Assembly (NCBI RefSeq): GCF_008329535.1
Contig: NZ_NPKR01000012.1
Location: 151,070 to 215,069, forward strand
Direction: 5' to 3'
DNA: 64,000 bases
DNA from: Mycolicibacterium sp. P1-18
GTDB taxonomy: Bacteria; Actinomycetota; Actinomycetes; Mycobacteriales; Mycobacteriaceae
Shown here: positions 8,602 to 17,399 of the stretch, piece by piece
Position numbering within the stretch: position 1 is the first letter of the stretch
Layout: each line of letters begins with the position of its first letter
Position numbers and translations under genes: made by a program
Notes under the pieces: model-generated
Seen by the model: only the letters and a program-made list of their open reading frames with translations
What the model was told of the DNA's origin: nothing
Databases searched by the model: none

Positions 8602-8988
8602 TCACGCTGCGGGGGTCGCCGCGCCGGCCAGCCGTGACGACGGCAGCGATTCTGCCTGCTCAGAGGGTGGAATCGGTCCGGCCGAGGGCCGGGTGGCCGG
8701 CACCGCCTCCCCGCTGAGCGTCAACCCGTCGTGAGCGTCGACCTTCCAGCTACGCGGCAGGACGGCGGCACGGAAGCGGTCCAGCAACCAGTCGTTGACC
8801 GCCGCGAAGACGATCGGCAACGGTGCGTCGAAGGCTTCCTCGCCCACGGTGTCCGTCGTGCTGCGATGGGTGCCGTTCTCCCGCCATTCCGATCGGTTGC
8901 GGGTCACCGTGACGGTGAACGGTGCGTCGGGTGCATTTTGGGTGGCGGTCACGCTCAACTCGGTGATGGTGGCGACGAACGGGCTCAT
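8602..8988 (-). CDS. hypothetical protein
   Basis: 128 residues, no signal peptide or membrane segment. The N-terminal half is beta-rich (VATITELSVTATQNAPDAPF) and the middle contains WLLDRFRAAVLPRSWKVDA, followed by a Pro/Ala-rich tail. The ATG has a good AGAAGG ribosome site. It is preceded by the doubled GCTACG promoter element shared with the DUF2628 operon and the 17400 gene, so these are candidates for co-regulation. Family not recognised. Confidence 0.6.
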   Translation of the reverse strand: MSPFVATITELSVTATQNAPDAPFTVTVTRNRSEWRENGTHRSTTDTVGEEAFDAPLPIVFAAVNDWLLDRFRAAVLPRSWKVDAHDGLTLSGEAVPATRPSAGPIPPSEQAESLPSSRLAGAATPAA

Positions 8989-9026
8989 GGCGATGTCCTT
9001 CTTCTTGGGGCAGCTGACCTGCCGAT

Positions 9027-9063
9027 GCTACGACTTGACGTACAAACCGTAGCATAACGTAGC
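9027..9063 (-). promoter_or_regulatory. promoter with doubled GCTACG element
   Basis: Minus-strand GCTACGTTATGCTACGGTTT lies 57-75 bases before the ATG at 8988, with a further GCTACG in the opposite orientation at 9027-9032. TGCTACGGT fits an extended -10. The spacing between the two direct copies is 10 bases here, 11 at 17333 and 12 at 3426. Another GCTACG lies at 9188-9193. The rest of 9064-9260 shows nothing recognisable. Confidence 0.5.
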
Positions 9064-9260
9064 AGGGCGCGTAGACGGCAGTGGACGCGCCCGGGCGCGT
9101 TACCCCAGTTCGGCCGGGTGAGCGCGATGACCCACACCGCCTTTTCGGCTGCAGGGCCGTGTGACCGATTCGATCCCGGCGCGTGCTGCTACGTTTCGGG
9201 TCCCGGTGACGACACTCCGCTCACCTCGGCGCGGGCACGCATTTCACGGCCACAACGGAA

Positions 9261-9310
9261 GGGCCGCAGCCCGCGATTCACCGTGAGGTGAACCGTCGGG
9301 GCTGCGGCCC
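9261..9310 (-). terminator. hairpin after the DUF4189 gene
   Basis: Arms GGGCCGCAGCCC (9261-9272) and GGGCTGCGGCCC (9299-9310) pair perfectly. They enclose a second hairpin, TTCACC-GTGA-GGTGAA. It sits 22 bases beyond the stop of the gene at 9333-9704. There is no U-run, as is usual for mycobacterial intrinsic terminators. Confidence 0.6.
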
Positions 9311-9332
9311 GTCGCCGTTCGGCGGTGAACGC

Positions 9333-9704
9333 CTAGTTGCACACCCAGGAATCGATCCAGCCGGAGCCGATCCGGCTGAGCGCGTCGCCTTCGGCCAGCA
9401 CCAGGATCGGGCCGTTGCCGCCCTGGAACTTCACGTCGTTCTCCGCGACGGCGCCGCACCCGGTGAAGGTGACCAGCACCTTGCAGTCCGACCAGCCGCA
9501 CCAGTCCATCGCGGTCTGCTCGGCTTCGCGGCGCGAGGAAAAGTTGGACGCCGCGCCGACCGCGCCGTTGGGGGCGTAGGCGATGGCGCCGTAGGACAAG
9601 GCTGCCTCCGCCGGTGGGGCGACCACACCGGTGTTCACGGTGCTGGCGACGGCCACCCCGGCCACCACCAGCGCACTACGGCGGGCGAATTTCATTGTGT
9701 TCAC
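9333..9704 (-). CDS. secreted DUF4189-type small protein
   Basis: 123 residues with a signal peptide ending around AEA-ALS (residue 35). The mature domain has the DUF4189 pattern AIAYAPNGAVGAASNFSSR.. followed by CGWSDCKVLVTFTGCGAVAEND and a C-terminal Cys (WVCN). The four cysteines suggest two disulfides in the cell envelope or medium. Members are small exported proteins of unknown function that are common in mycobacteria. Monocistronic; the hairpin at 9261-9310 probably ends the transcript. Confidence 0.8.
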   Translation of the reverse strand: MNTMKFARRSALVVAGVAVASTVNTGVVAPPAEAALSYGAIAYAPNGAVGAASNFSSRREAEQTAMDWCGWSDCKVLVTFTGCGAVAENDVKFQGGNGPILVLAEGDALSRIGSGWIDSWVCN

Positions 9705-9744
9705 GACTGAACCTTTCGAAGCATCGGGTGAGGGAGGGTGGGCG

Positions 9745-10476
9745 CTAGACGGGCTTGGTCGCGGTGACCGGCTTGCCGAACTCGGAGAGGGTCAGCGTGA
9801 CCGTGGTGCCGGGAATCGGCTCGATCTGGGCCTGCACCAGGTAGTGCGGGTCGCCGTCGGCGATCCACACCGTGACCGGGACCGTGCGCTCCTTCTCCGG
9901 TGCCACCCGGGAGCCGGCAATGATGGCGACGTCCTTGGTCGACGACGTCCCGGTGATCTTGGTGGTCTTCACCCCGTTGACGTCCTCGCTGCCGGCGCTC
10001 TTGGGATCCTTGAGGGTGGAGATGGCGTTGGCGAGGCCCTTCTGCGGGTCCAGCAGCACCGAGATGTTGTAGATGGAGTTGCCGTCGCCGTAGTCGACGA
10101 ACTTGCCGGCCTCGGCGACGTCGGAGTACAGATGCCCGTCGACGAAGACGATCTTGGTCTCGGTGGTGTTGCCGCCGCCGATGCTGACCGTCGCGGTGCC
10201 GGTGCCCTGCGGCGTGGGCGTGTTGGTGACGTCGGCCTCGACCTTGCTCACCTTCAGGTTGGGCACCTTGCCCTCGGCGGCGAGTACGAAGTGGAGCGAC
10301 TTGACGCCCTTCATGGCGTCTGCGGACTGCTGCACCAGGGCGGCGGCGTCCTGGCCGCCGTCGGATCCCCCGGTCGCCCCCGAGCCGCCCGGGGAGCTGG
10401 GCTCACTGGAGCAACCAGTGAACAAGGCTGCGGCCGCAACCGCGGCGACGAGCCCAACACCGAGCCGGAACTTCAT
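9745..10476 (-). CDS. LppX/LprAFG-family lipoprotein
   Basis: 243 residues, close to LprG/LprF length. Signal peptide ends in LFTGCSS (lipobox). The mature part begins with a Gly/Ser linker and then ALVQQSADAMKGVKSLHFVLAAEGKVP, the family's first helix and beta strand. Later blocks such as VFVDGHLYSDVAEAGKF and LLDPQKGLANAIS also fit. Family members have a hydrophobic pocket that carries lipids (LprG binds triacylated glycolipids, LppX is linked to phthiocerol dimycocerosate export). LprG normally sits beside the P55 efflux pump; none is here, so the paralogue identity is open. AGGAGA ribosome site precedes the ATG. Confidence 0.85.
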   Translation of the reverse strand: MKFRLGVGLVAAVAAAALFTGCSSEPSSPGGSGATGGSDGGQDAAALVQQSADAMKGVKSLHFVLAAEGKVPNLKVSKVEADVTNTPTPQGTGTATVSIGGGNTTETKIVFVDGHLYSDVAEAGKFVDYGDGNSIYNISVLLDPQKGLANAISTLKDPKSAGSEDVNGVKTTKITGTSSTKDVAIIAGSRVAPEKERTVPVTVWIADGDPHYLVQAQIEPIPGTTVTLTLSEFGKPVTATKPV

Positions 10477-10589
10477 GAATTCTCCTTGTTGTCGGCCACA
10501 GCTAACAGATGTGGCGTGAATGTCGAACCGTCGAGAAGCGGACTGACTCTTACCCTAGCTAACCCACGAGGGGCTCCGACGCACCAATT

Positions 10590-10604
10590 TTCGACCCCGT
10601 CGAA
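10590..10604 (-). terminator. short hairpin after the FHA-ABC transporter gene
   Basis: TTCGAC-CCC-GTCGAA forms a 6-base-pair stem with a 3-base loop, 43 bases past the stop of the gene ending at 10647. On the minus strand it is followed by AATTGG, so it is weakly U-rich. On the plus strand CCCCCTTTT follows. Confidence 0.4.
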
Positions 10605-10646
10605 CCCCCTTTTGGCCAGCGTTGATCGGTGAATGAACCGCAGTCC

Positions 10647-13600
10647 TCAGGTGATCCGGTCGGCAATCTTGGTGGCCACGTCCTCGGCGGGCGTGCCCGC
10701 CTTCGTCGTGCAGGCCCGGACGTCGATCACCACGTTGGAGTCGGTGCTCACGGAGCGTTGGCACGTGTGGTCGCCCTCGGTCAGGACCACGGTGAGGCGC
10801 CCTTCGTGCGACGTCACCTCCCCCACGGCGAACTGCCGTGGCGTCGCACCCTCGTTCAGCGTCACCGTCGTGGACGCACAGTCTCGCCACGCGTTGTTCT
10901 GTCCGTCCTGGAACAGCGCGGCGTCGTCCATCGTCGCGAAGCCGATCACGAACTGCGTCACCGTGGTGCGGGGGTCGCTGTCGTCGATGAGCGTCTGCCC
11001 GGCGACGCCGGTGGTGGCCGCGGACCCGTAACCGACGGCGTTACCCGCGTCGACGGTTTCGGCGCACTGCGGCGGGGTGGTGGTCAGCGGGCTGGTCGTG
11101 GTGACGGGGGTTGCCGTCGCCGCGGTCAGCTGGCCGGCCTGGATGGCGGCGGCCGCGTCGGCGGGTGAGAGCAACAACCCTGCCAGCGCGCCCGGCGCCA
11201 CTGGCTGCTGTGGCGGGGCGGTGCCCTGGGTGGGCATGTCACCGAACGGTGACGCAGTCACCGGTTCGCGGCTGCCGCCGCCGCGGGTGACCACCGACAA
11301 CCCGGCGACGATGGCCGCGACCGCCAGCAGCGCACAGGCACCGACCACCCATCCCGGCCTCCCGCCGCGGCGAGCCGTACTCGACGCGGCGCCGGCGGCC
11401 ACGGGCGTGCCCGTCGGGCTGGTGCCCGCGGAACGTCCGCCGACGGTTTCGCCACGGGGCAGCCGCAGCCGCCAGCGCAGCACCCCGGTCGCCGCCGCAC
11501 CGATCACCGCCAGCATCCCGACGTCGAGCAGCCACCACCGCAGTTGATGCCGCCACAGCGGGTCCTCCACGGTGAGCAGAGGTGCCACGGTGTGCAGGTC
11601 GACGGTCGAGGCGGAGGCCGCGAAACCCCACCGGGCCGGCAGGAACCAGGACGCCTGCTCGAGACCAATGCGGCCGGTGACCGGAATCATGCCGCCGGAG
11701 AACACGATCGACAGCATGATCACCACCACCAGCATCGGCAGGATCTGCTCGGAGGTTCGCGCGAGGGACGACAGCGCCAACCCGACGATCGCCGAGACGA
11801 CGGCGGTGAGGGCCAGCCCGGCGTAGAGGTCGGCCACCGGGTTGCCGAACACCAGCGCGCCCTGGGTGGGTCCACCCTTGCCGGTGACGACGATGGCGGT
11901 GAGGATGGCTGTTTGCAGAGCCGCGGCGGTCGCGTAGACGGTGATCTTGGCCGCCAGGTAGGCCGCGGCGGACAGGCCGACGGACTGTTCACGGCGGAAG
12001 ATGGTGCGTTCACCGACCAGGTCGCGGATGGTCAGGGCGGTGCCCATGAACACCGCGGCGATGTTGAGCAAGATCAACAGTTGGTTGGGCTCGTTGGGGT
12101 CGCGGCCCCGGGCGTCGGCCTGGCCCAACCCCACCTGGCCGGGCACCACAAGGGACAGGGCCCCGAGCACGAAGGGCAGCACCGCGAGGAAGACGAAGTA
12201 GCCGCGGTCGGAGACGATCAGCCTCAGCTGTCGTCGGGCCAACGTCGAGACCTGCTTCACGGTGCTGGTGCGGGCCGGTTCCCCGGGCGGACCGGCTGGC
12301 TGCGGCGCGGTCGGCGACTGCGCCAGTTGCGGGTGGGCGTGGAGGAACTGCTGGTGGGCGTGATCGGGCTGGGTGGAGACGTAGGCGAAGATGTCGGCCC
12401 AGTCGGTGGTGCCCATGGTGGTGGAGATCTGGGTGGGTGGGCCAGCGAAGGCGGTCTTGCCGCCGGGGGCCAGCAGCAGGACCTGGTCGCACATGTGGAG
12501 GTAGGTCAAGGAGTGGGTGACGACGATGACGACGCGGCCGGCGTCGGCGAGGGCGCGCAGCATGGACATGACCTGGCGGTCCAGGGCGGGGTCCAGCCCG
12601 GAGGTGGGTTCGTCGAGGATCAGCAGTGACGGTCCGGTGAGCAGTTCCATGGCCACCGAAACGCGTTTGCGTTGGCCGCCGGAGAGCTTGTCGACGCGGG
12701 TGTCGAGGTGGTCGCCGAGGTCGAGTTCACCGACGACGCGGGTGATGACCGCGGCGCGGTCGGCGCGGGTTGTGTCGGGGGGCAGACGGAGTTCGGCGGC
12801 GTAGTTCAGCGCGCGGCGGACGGTGAGTTGGCGGTGCACGACGTCGTCTTGGGGAACCATGCCGATGCGCGAGCGCAGCGAGGCGTATTCGGCGTGGACG
12901 TCGTGGCCGTCGAAGGAGACCCAGCCGGCGCTGGGGTGGGTGGCGCCCGCGAGGAGTTTGATCAGGGTGGACTTGCCGGCCCCGGAGGGTCCGATGACGG
13001 CGGTGACGGTGCCCGGGGTGGCGGTGAAGGACACGTCGGTGAGCAGGGTGCGGCCGTCCACGACTTGGCGAAGCGCGGCGGCGTGCAGGCCGCCGGCGTG
13101 GGTGTCGGCGGGGGCGGGCACCAGGGTGGTGCCGGTGAAGTGCAGGTCGGTGTTGCCGATGGTGACGACGTCGCCGGGGTGCAGCGTGGTGGTGGTGATC
13201 CGGGTCCCGTTGACGAAGGTGCCGTTGTTGGAGCCGTGATCGCGCAGGGTGGTTCCGGTCGGGCCGGGAATCAGGATGGCGTGGCTGCGTGAGGCCAAGG
13301 GATCGTCGACGACCACCGCCGAGTTCGCGCCGCGGCCGATCACCACACCACCCGCCGGCACCCGTGACGCCAGCGCCTTGCGGACCGCTCCGGTCATCCG
13401 GCCGACCGCGCCGTCCGCCTCCCCCTCGGCGGGGTGGGGGGCCGGCCGGACGGTGGGTGGCTGCGGCGGCATCGGCGCGAACCCGGGCTGCGGCCGACCA
13501 GGTGGAGGCGGTGGCTGGTGGCGTGCCGTCGCCGGCCCGGGCTGCGGTCGGCGGGGCGCCGTAAGGGGTGGGGGCGGTGCCGACGGACGCGCCGGGCGAG

Positions 13601-14039
13601 GCGACGATCCCGTCGGCGGCGCAGCCGGGTCGGGCCGGGTCGCGGGGGGCCGCCGGCCGGTGGCCGGGGGCGGCGCCGGGGCGCCTGGTCGGCTGACCTG
13701 CGGCTGGATCCGTTGGGTGTTGACCTGGAAGGTCAGCTGCGGTCCGTCGGGCGCGCCCAAGGTGACCCCGAGGTCGTCGACGATGACCGCGTCGGGCACC
13801 CGGGCTCCGTCGACGAAGATGCCGTTGCGGCTGTTGTCGACCACCCGCCATTGCGGTCCCTCCGACCGCAACACGGCGTGCACCCGGGAGATGGCCTTGT
13901 CCACGTCGAGGCGGATGTCGCACTCCGCGCCGCGGCCGATGGTGACCTCTCGACCACCGGGGAAGGTGTACATGGCGCTCTTCGAACCCAGATACACCGT
14001 CAACGGTGAGGCGGCGGCGGGCGTCGGCATGGGGCTCAT
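10647..14039 (-). CDS. FHA-FHA ABC exporter (Rv1747-like) with added C-terminal PknH-type sensor domain
   Basis: 1130 residues. FHA domain 1 (about 30-85: TIGR, SRVH, RNG) and FHA domain 2 (about 230-300: VIGRG, SRSH, NNG) bind phosphothreonine. They are joined by a Pro-rich linker. The ATPase domain (about 320-545) has Walker A GPSGAGKS (350-357), signature LSGGQ (452-456) and Walker B LLILDEP. About six membrane helices follow (600-860). This matches Rv1747 (865 residues), an exporter regulated by Ser/Thr kinases. The extra part is an additional membrane helix near 905-925 and then a PknH-type sensor (955-1130) with its cysteine pattern. The ATG at 14039 has a GGAAGG ribosome site. Confidence 0.85.
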   Translation of the reverse strand: MSPMPTPAAASPLTVYLGSKSAMYTFPGGREVTIGRGAECDIRLDVDKAISRVHAVLRSEGPQWRVVDNSRNGIFVDGARVPDAVIVDDLGVTLGAPDGPQLTFQVNTQRIQPQVSRPGAPAPPPATGRRPPATRPDPAAPPTGSSPRPARPSAPPPPLTAPRRPQPGPATARHQPPPPPGRPQPGFAPMPPQPPTVRPAPHPAEGEADGAVGRMTGAVRKALASRVPAGGVVIGRGANSAVVVDDPLASRSHAILIPGPTGTTLRDHGSNNGTFVNGTRITTTTLHPGDVVTIGNTDLHFTGTTLVPAPADTHAGGLHAAALRQVVDGRTLLTDVSFTATPGTVTAVIGPSGAGKSTLIKLLAGATHPSAGWVSFDGHDVHAEYASLRSRIGMVPQDDVVHRQLTVRRALNYAAELRLPPDTTRADRAAVITRVVGELDLGDHLDTRVDKLSGGQRKRVSVAMELLTGPSLLILDEPTSGLDPALDRQVMSMLRALADAGRVVIVVTHSLTYLHMCDQVLLLAPGGKTAFAGPPTQISTTMGTTDWADIFAYVSTQPDHAHQQFLHAHPQLAQSPTAPQPAGPPGEPARTSTVKQVSTLARRQLRLIVSDRGYFVFLAVLPFVLGALSLVVPGQVGLGQADARGRDPNEPNQLLILLNIAAVFMGTALTIRDLVGERTIFRREQSVGLSAAAYLAAKITVYATAAALQTAILTAIVVTGKGGPTQGALVFGNPVADLYAGLALTAVVSAIVGLALSSLARTSEQILPMLVVVIMLSIVFSGGMIPVTGRIGLEQASWFLPARWGFAASASTVDLHTVAPLLTVEDPLWRHQLRWWLLDVGMLAVIGAAATGVLRWRLRLPRGETVGGRSAGTSPTGTPVAAGAASSTARRGGRPGWVVGACALLAVAAIVAGLSVVTRGGGSREPVTASPFGDMPTQGTAPPQQPVAPGALAGLLLSPADAAAAIQAGQLTAATATPVTTTSPLTTTPPQCAETVDAGNAVGYGSAATTGVAGQTLIDDSDPRTTVTQFVIGFATMDDAALFQDGQNNAWRDCASTTVTLNEGATPRQFAVGEVTSHEGRLTVVLTEGDHTCQRSVSTDSNVVIDVRACTTKAGTPAEDVATKIADRIT

Positions 14040-14164
14040 ACTTTCAGGTTCCTTCCAGGATGCGTGGCAACCCCGCGCGATCCGGGGTGGGTCGCCGTCG
14101 CGCCGGCCGCGGGGCGACGCGGGGCAAACGGGGAGCCGACGGCGGGTGGTTCTCGGCCGTCATC

Positions 14165-14530
14165 TCAGCTGGCGATCACGAGGGCCGCAGCGATGAGGAC
14201 CACCTGGGTGAGGCAACCGAACGCCGGTACCCGCGCCGCGCGGCGGCGCTGCGCCATCAGAACCACAGCGAGGACCAGATCGGCGAGGAACACCAGCCCG
14301 GCGACCAGGCTGATCAACACGATCGCGACCGTGGTCCGCGCCTCCCCGTAACACCCTGGCGGTGGGCACGGCTCGCCCATCGACATCATCGTCGCGATGA
14401 GCAGGGAGAGCAGCAACAGTCCGGTGTGTGCGAACAGCAGCATGACGGTCGCACCGACGTCGGCGACGCCGGCATCTTTCTGCCGCCCTCCCTGCTCGGG
14501 CGTACCTTCTGGCGATGGTGACGTGAACAC
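14165..14530 (-). CDS. small membrane protein
   Basis: 121 residues from a GTG at 14530 chosen because AAGGA lies 6 bases upstream and the preceding gene ends 13 bases away. Three membrane helices (about 32-50, 67-93 and 104-120) with a loop CPPPGC between helices 1 and 2, so a close cysteine pair faces one side of the membrane. Family not recognised. It follows the gene at 14544 in the same direction and precedes the FHA-ABC gene by 125 bases. Confidence 0.65.
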   Translation of the reverse strand: MFTSPSPEGTPEQGGRQKDAGVADVGATVMLLFAHTGLLLLSLLIATMMSMGEPCPPPGCYGEARTTVAIVLISLVAGLVFLADLVLAVVLMAQRRRAARVPAFGCLTQVVLIAAALVIAS

Positions 14531-14543
14531 GGCGGTCCTTCCC

Positions 14544-15089
14544 CTAGCTCTCGAGGCCGGACGTGTACGACTCACACGAGTTCGGACCGGCCCAGTATTG
14601 ATCGTGGAACGCGCCCAGATAGCGGAACGCGAGCTTGTCGGCGCCGGGCCGGTGCGGGTCCAGGATGCGGACCAGGTCACCGCGCGGACGTCCCTCGGCG
14701 AGGTCGACGTCGTCGGCGACCGTCACCTCGACGCCGAGTTCGCTTGCCAGCCTGCGTACTTCGTCGGGGTTGGCCAGGCGGGTGCCGGCCCACTCGACGG
14801 TGTCGTCGAACCGGGGCAGGAGTTCCTCACGGCAGCGGTCGGCGGCGGCGAACGCGGCGTCCTCGGCCGCGAACGTGGAACGTTGGCTCAGCAACACGAC
14901 GCCCATGACGATGAACACGGCCGCTCCGGCGAGACACCCGATCAGGTTGACCCCGAGGTAGGCGTCCGACGGCGCGGGGGTGTCCTTGAACTTCCACCCC
15001 TCGTCGAGGTAGAACGCCAGCTTCGGCTTGACGGCGAAGAACAACGACACCGCGCCGAGAAGGAAGCTGACGATCGCCAAACCCGTCAT
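14544..15089 (-). CDS. membrane protein with cytosolic C-terminal domain
   Basis: 181 residues from the ATG at 15089 (GGAGACC ribosome site). Two membrane helices (about 2-20 and 47-70) separated by YLDEGWKFKDTPAPSDAYLG, then a roughly 105-residue soluble region (RELASELGVEVTV...ILDPHRPGADKLAFRYLG) of mixed alpha/beta character. No motif I can name. Tight spacing with the gene at 14165-14530 suggests an operon. Confidence 0.65.
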   Translation of the reverse strand: MTGLAIVSFLLGAVSLFFAVKPKLAFYLDEGWKFKDTPAPSDAYLGVNLIGCLAGAAVFIVMGVVLLSQRSTFAAEDAAFAAADRCREELLPRFDDTVEWAGTRLANPDEVRRLASELGVEVTVADDVDLAEGRPRGDLVRILDPHRPGADKLAFRYLGAFHDQYWAGPNSCESYTSGLES

Positions 15090-15197
15090 GTGAGGTCTCC
15101 AGGTGTGTTCGGGCCCTCGACGGGTCGCCGGGGACGGTTCTGGTTTGGCAAGGGATCGGGGGACGCCAGCTGCCGCTGCGCGCACCCGTCTCGACGG

Positions 15198-16769
15198 CTA
15201 TCGGTAGAGGCTGAAGCAGTGGTCCGCGCTGCCGGTCAGTCCGCTGCGATAGGCGTCGATGCGGGTGAACCCGGCCGGAATGGTGTCCCCGTTGACGTCG
15301 CTGGCAGCGCGACCGTTGGTGAGCAGTCCGGCGACGGCTTCGTCCACGTCACCGGCGGTGAGCTGCAACATGTTTCCCGACTCCAACTCGATCGGGTCGG
15401 CCATGCTGCGGTCGGCGTAGCCGGTCAGGCACGCGGTGCGCAGCACCGCCGCCGCGTCGTCGACGGCGACTCCCCGATGATGTTGGAGCGCGAGTACGTA
15501 GCGGGAGGTGACCAGCGACAGGGCGGTGTTGTCGCCTTGCAGGAGAACGAGGTTGGCCTCGTCTTCGACCTTGCCCATCTGTTGCAGGGCCGGTAGGTCG
15601 ACGGTGACGGTGTTGGTCGACGGGCAGTACGAGGCGGGTGCGGTGGTGGTCGCGGCGTCGGGGCAGGGCGTGCCGGACTGCAGCGACAAGGTGGGGGCCC
15701 CGTCCGTGCCGAAGACGTGACCGAGGACCTCCATCAGCGTGGACAAGGTGCGCTCGTCGACGGGCACCTCGCCGGCCTGAACGTCACCGGAGCTGTCCTG
15801 CTGCAGCATCATCGGCAGTTCCCCCCGGCGCCGGTCGACGTCGTCGAGATCGATGGCCGCACACGCCGTGGTGCCGGTGACGAAACCCATCTGGAAGGCG
15901 GTGATTCGGTCCAGCGCGGTGCCGTGCCCCTCTTCGAGCATCGCATCTTGGGCCGGGGTCATCAGGGGGTCGCGGATCGCGATCGCCGCGGCGAGGACGC
16001 TGTTTAGACCGTCGCCGGTGCTGACTTCGAACCGCTTGGAGTGGCCTTCTGCCACCCAGCGCACGTAGGTGCCGGCGAAGCAGTCCGCCTGCTGTTCGGC
16101 CACCACGGTGGGTGTGCGGCGGTTGACCAGGCCGGCCATCTGCTGCACGGCGTGCCCGTACTCGTGGGCCATCAGGGCGGCGACCGACATGGGCCCGAAG
16201 TATTTCTCGCCGGCGGGCACCATGGCACCGCGGTCCCAGGCGATGAGGTCCAGCGGCGGGCAGAAGAACGCGTTCGGGTTGCCGTAGGGACTGCTGCCGC
16301 ACACCTCGGGGGTGGTGGGGTCGGCCGAGTCGTAGGACAGGAACTTGCGAATCGGTCGGAAGGTCCCGTGCAGACCCGTGTAGTTCGTGTTCCAGAAGTC
16401 TTCGACGTCGTTGGCGGCCAGCAGGGCCAGGTGGTCGGCGTCACCGCCGTCGGAGTTGGCGACCTCTCCGATCGGTGCGGGGGCGTCCGGTCGGGGCCCG
16501 CTGGGGCCGTCCACGGCGGGCAGGCCCCCCACCCGGAACGGATCGTTGAGTCCCGAGGTCGACTGACCGGCAACGGTCGTGGTGGTCAGCCCGGTGAGCA
16601 CCACCCCGGTCGCCGCGGCGGCGATCACCAGCAGCACCGCGGTCGCCGACAGGACGGCCCGCAGCCAGGTCTTGCGCCGGCCGTGCGGGGACGACGTGGC
16701 TATGAGCGCGGCAGACGGGTGCGGCCGGAGTGCGCTGGACTGCGGCGGTGTCGCGAAGTGAGTGCTCAC
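15198..16769 (-). CDS. membrane-anchored neutral zinc metallopeptidase (YpfJ-like)
   Basis: 523 residues from the GTG at 16769, preferred over an upstream TTG because GGGAG lies 6 bases before it. A short cytoplasmic N-terminus, one membrane helix (about 36-58) and an outside domain. The zinc motif is AHEYGHAVQ (His202, Glu203, His206), with VAEQQADCFAG (Glu225) as probable third ligand. These are the landmarks of the putative neutral zinc peptidase family. The C-terminal half adds a cysteine-containing region that may be lineage-specific. Likely role: envelope protein processing; substrate unknown. Divergent from the sensor gene at 17400 across a GCTACG-rich intergenic region. Confidence 0.8.
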   Translation of the reverse strand: MSTHFATPPQSSALRPHPSAALIATSSPHGRRKTWLRAVLSATAVLLVIAAAATGVVLTGLTTTTVAGQSTSGLNDPFRVGGLPAVDGPSGPRPDAPAPIGEVANSDGGDADHLALLAANDVEDFWNTNYTGLHGTFRPIRKFLSYDSADPTTPEVCGSSPYGNPNAFFCPPLDLIAWDRGAMVPAGEKYFGPMSVAALMAHEYGHAVQQMAGLVNRRTPTVVAEQQADCFAGTYVRWVAEGHSKRFEVSTGDGLNSVLAAAIAIRDPLMTPAQDAMLEEGHGTALDRITAFQMGFVTGTTACAAIDLDDVDRRRGELPMMLQQDSSGDVQAGEVPVDERTLSTLMEVLGHVFGTDGAPTLSLQSGTPCPDAATTTAPASYCPSTNTVTVDLPALQQMGKVEDEANLVLLQGDNTALSLVTSRYVLALQHHRGVAVDDAAAVLRTACLTGYADRSMADPIELESGNMLQLTAGDVDEAVAGLLTNGRAASDVNGDTIPAGFTRIDAYRSGLTGSADHCFSLYR

Positions 16770-16795
16770 GGCGTCTCCCGTGTCGAGAGCCAAAC

Positions 16796-16844
16796 GCTAC
16801 GGCTCGAAGTCGATGATGCTACGACTCTAGCCCTAGGTGCTACG
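16796..16844. repeat. three GCTACG sites at 21-22-base spacing
   Basis: GCTACG occurs at 16796-16801, 16818-16823 and 16839-16844, all in the same orientation and about two helical turns apart, directly upstream of the peptidase gene. Further copies in this gap are AACCGTAGC at 17002-17010 and the promoter pair at 17333-17352. The phasing suggests a protein-binding array on one face of the DNA. Confidence 0.4.
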
Positions 16845-17332
16845 TAAATGCAACCACTGGCATTGATCTCGCCGAATTCTCGGTGCGTCGCGCCGCGGCG
16901 TCGCGCCTGCGCATGGGCGAAAGTGGCAGTTCAGACGCTTGGTGATCGTGACCACCGGCCAATTCTGGTCGACGCGCGCAGACGGTCGGGTGGCCTCGTG
17001 AAACCGTAGCGGAGTGCCGACAGTGGGATGATCAACCGTGAGCGGGGTTCTGGCCACTCGGGTATGCGGTGCAGCCAGGCGACGGCGGTATATCCGCAGT
17101 TCATGGCGCATACGGGCGACGGCGCTGGACGGCAGTGCGTGCCTTTGAGGGCCGGATTCCAGTAGTAAACGGCGAGCGGCGCGGCTGGGCCAGTTGACGC
17201 TTCGACTTCTTGTGCCTTCTTCCGACGCGGTTCGTCGACAGGCTGATTCGTCACCCATCGGTGAACCCCACGTGAGCAGGTCTTTCGGAACTGCCGTCCA
17301 CACGGGACTGATGCTCCGCCCCCATTGGTTGC
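16845..17332. other. intergenic region with one doubtful minus-strand reading frame
   Basis: This stretch separates the divergent peptidase and sensor genes. A 107-codon frame (17254 to 16931, minus, GTG start) is open, but its product has no recognisable family and ordinary codon-position bias is not obvious, so I do not call it a gene. The AACCGTAGC element at 17002-17010 lies here. Confidence 0.4.
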
Positions 17333-17352
17333 GCTACGTGACTGCTACGGTT
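17333..17352 (+). promoter_or_regulatory. promoter with doubled GCTACG element
   Basis: GCTACGTGACTGCTACGGTT on the plus strand, 48-67 bases before the ATG at 17400. TGCTACGGT fits an extended -10, giving a leader of about 40 bases with a GAGAGG ribosome site near its end. This is the third copy of the promoter form seen at 3417 and 9027. Confidence 0.5.
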
Positions 17353-17399
17353 AAAGTCGTCGCAACGCTTCGTATCAGGACCAACCGCGAGAGGTCGCC

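Noticed and set aside
11544..12629. 361-codon plus-strand frame opposite the FHA-ABC gene
   Set aside because: Gly/Arg/Asp/His-rich antisense product over a conserved ABC transporter region.
16931..17254. 107-codon minus-strand frame in the sensor/peptidase gap
   Set aside because: No recognisable family, no clear ribosome site and mixed codon-position composition. Noted as doubtful only.
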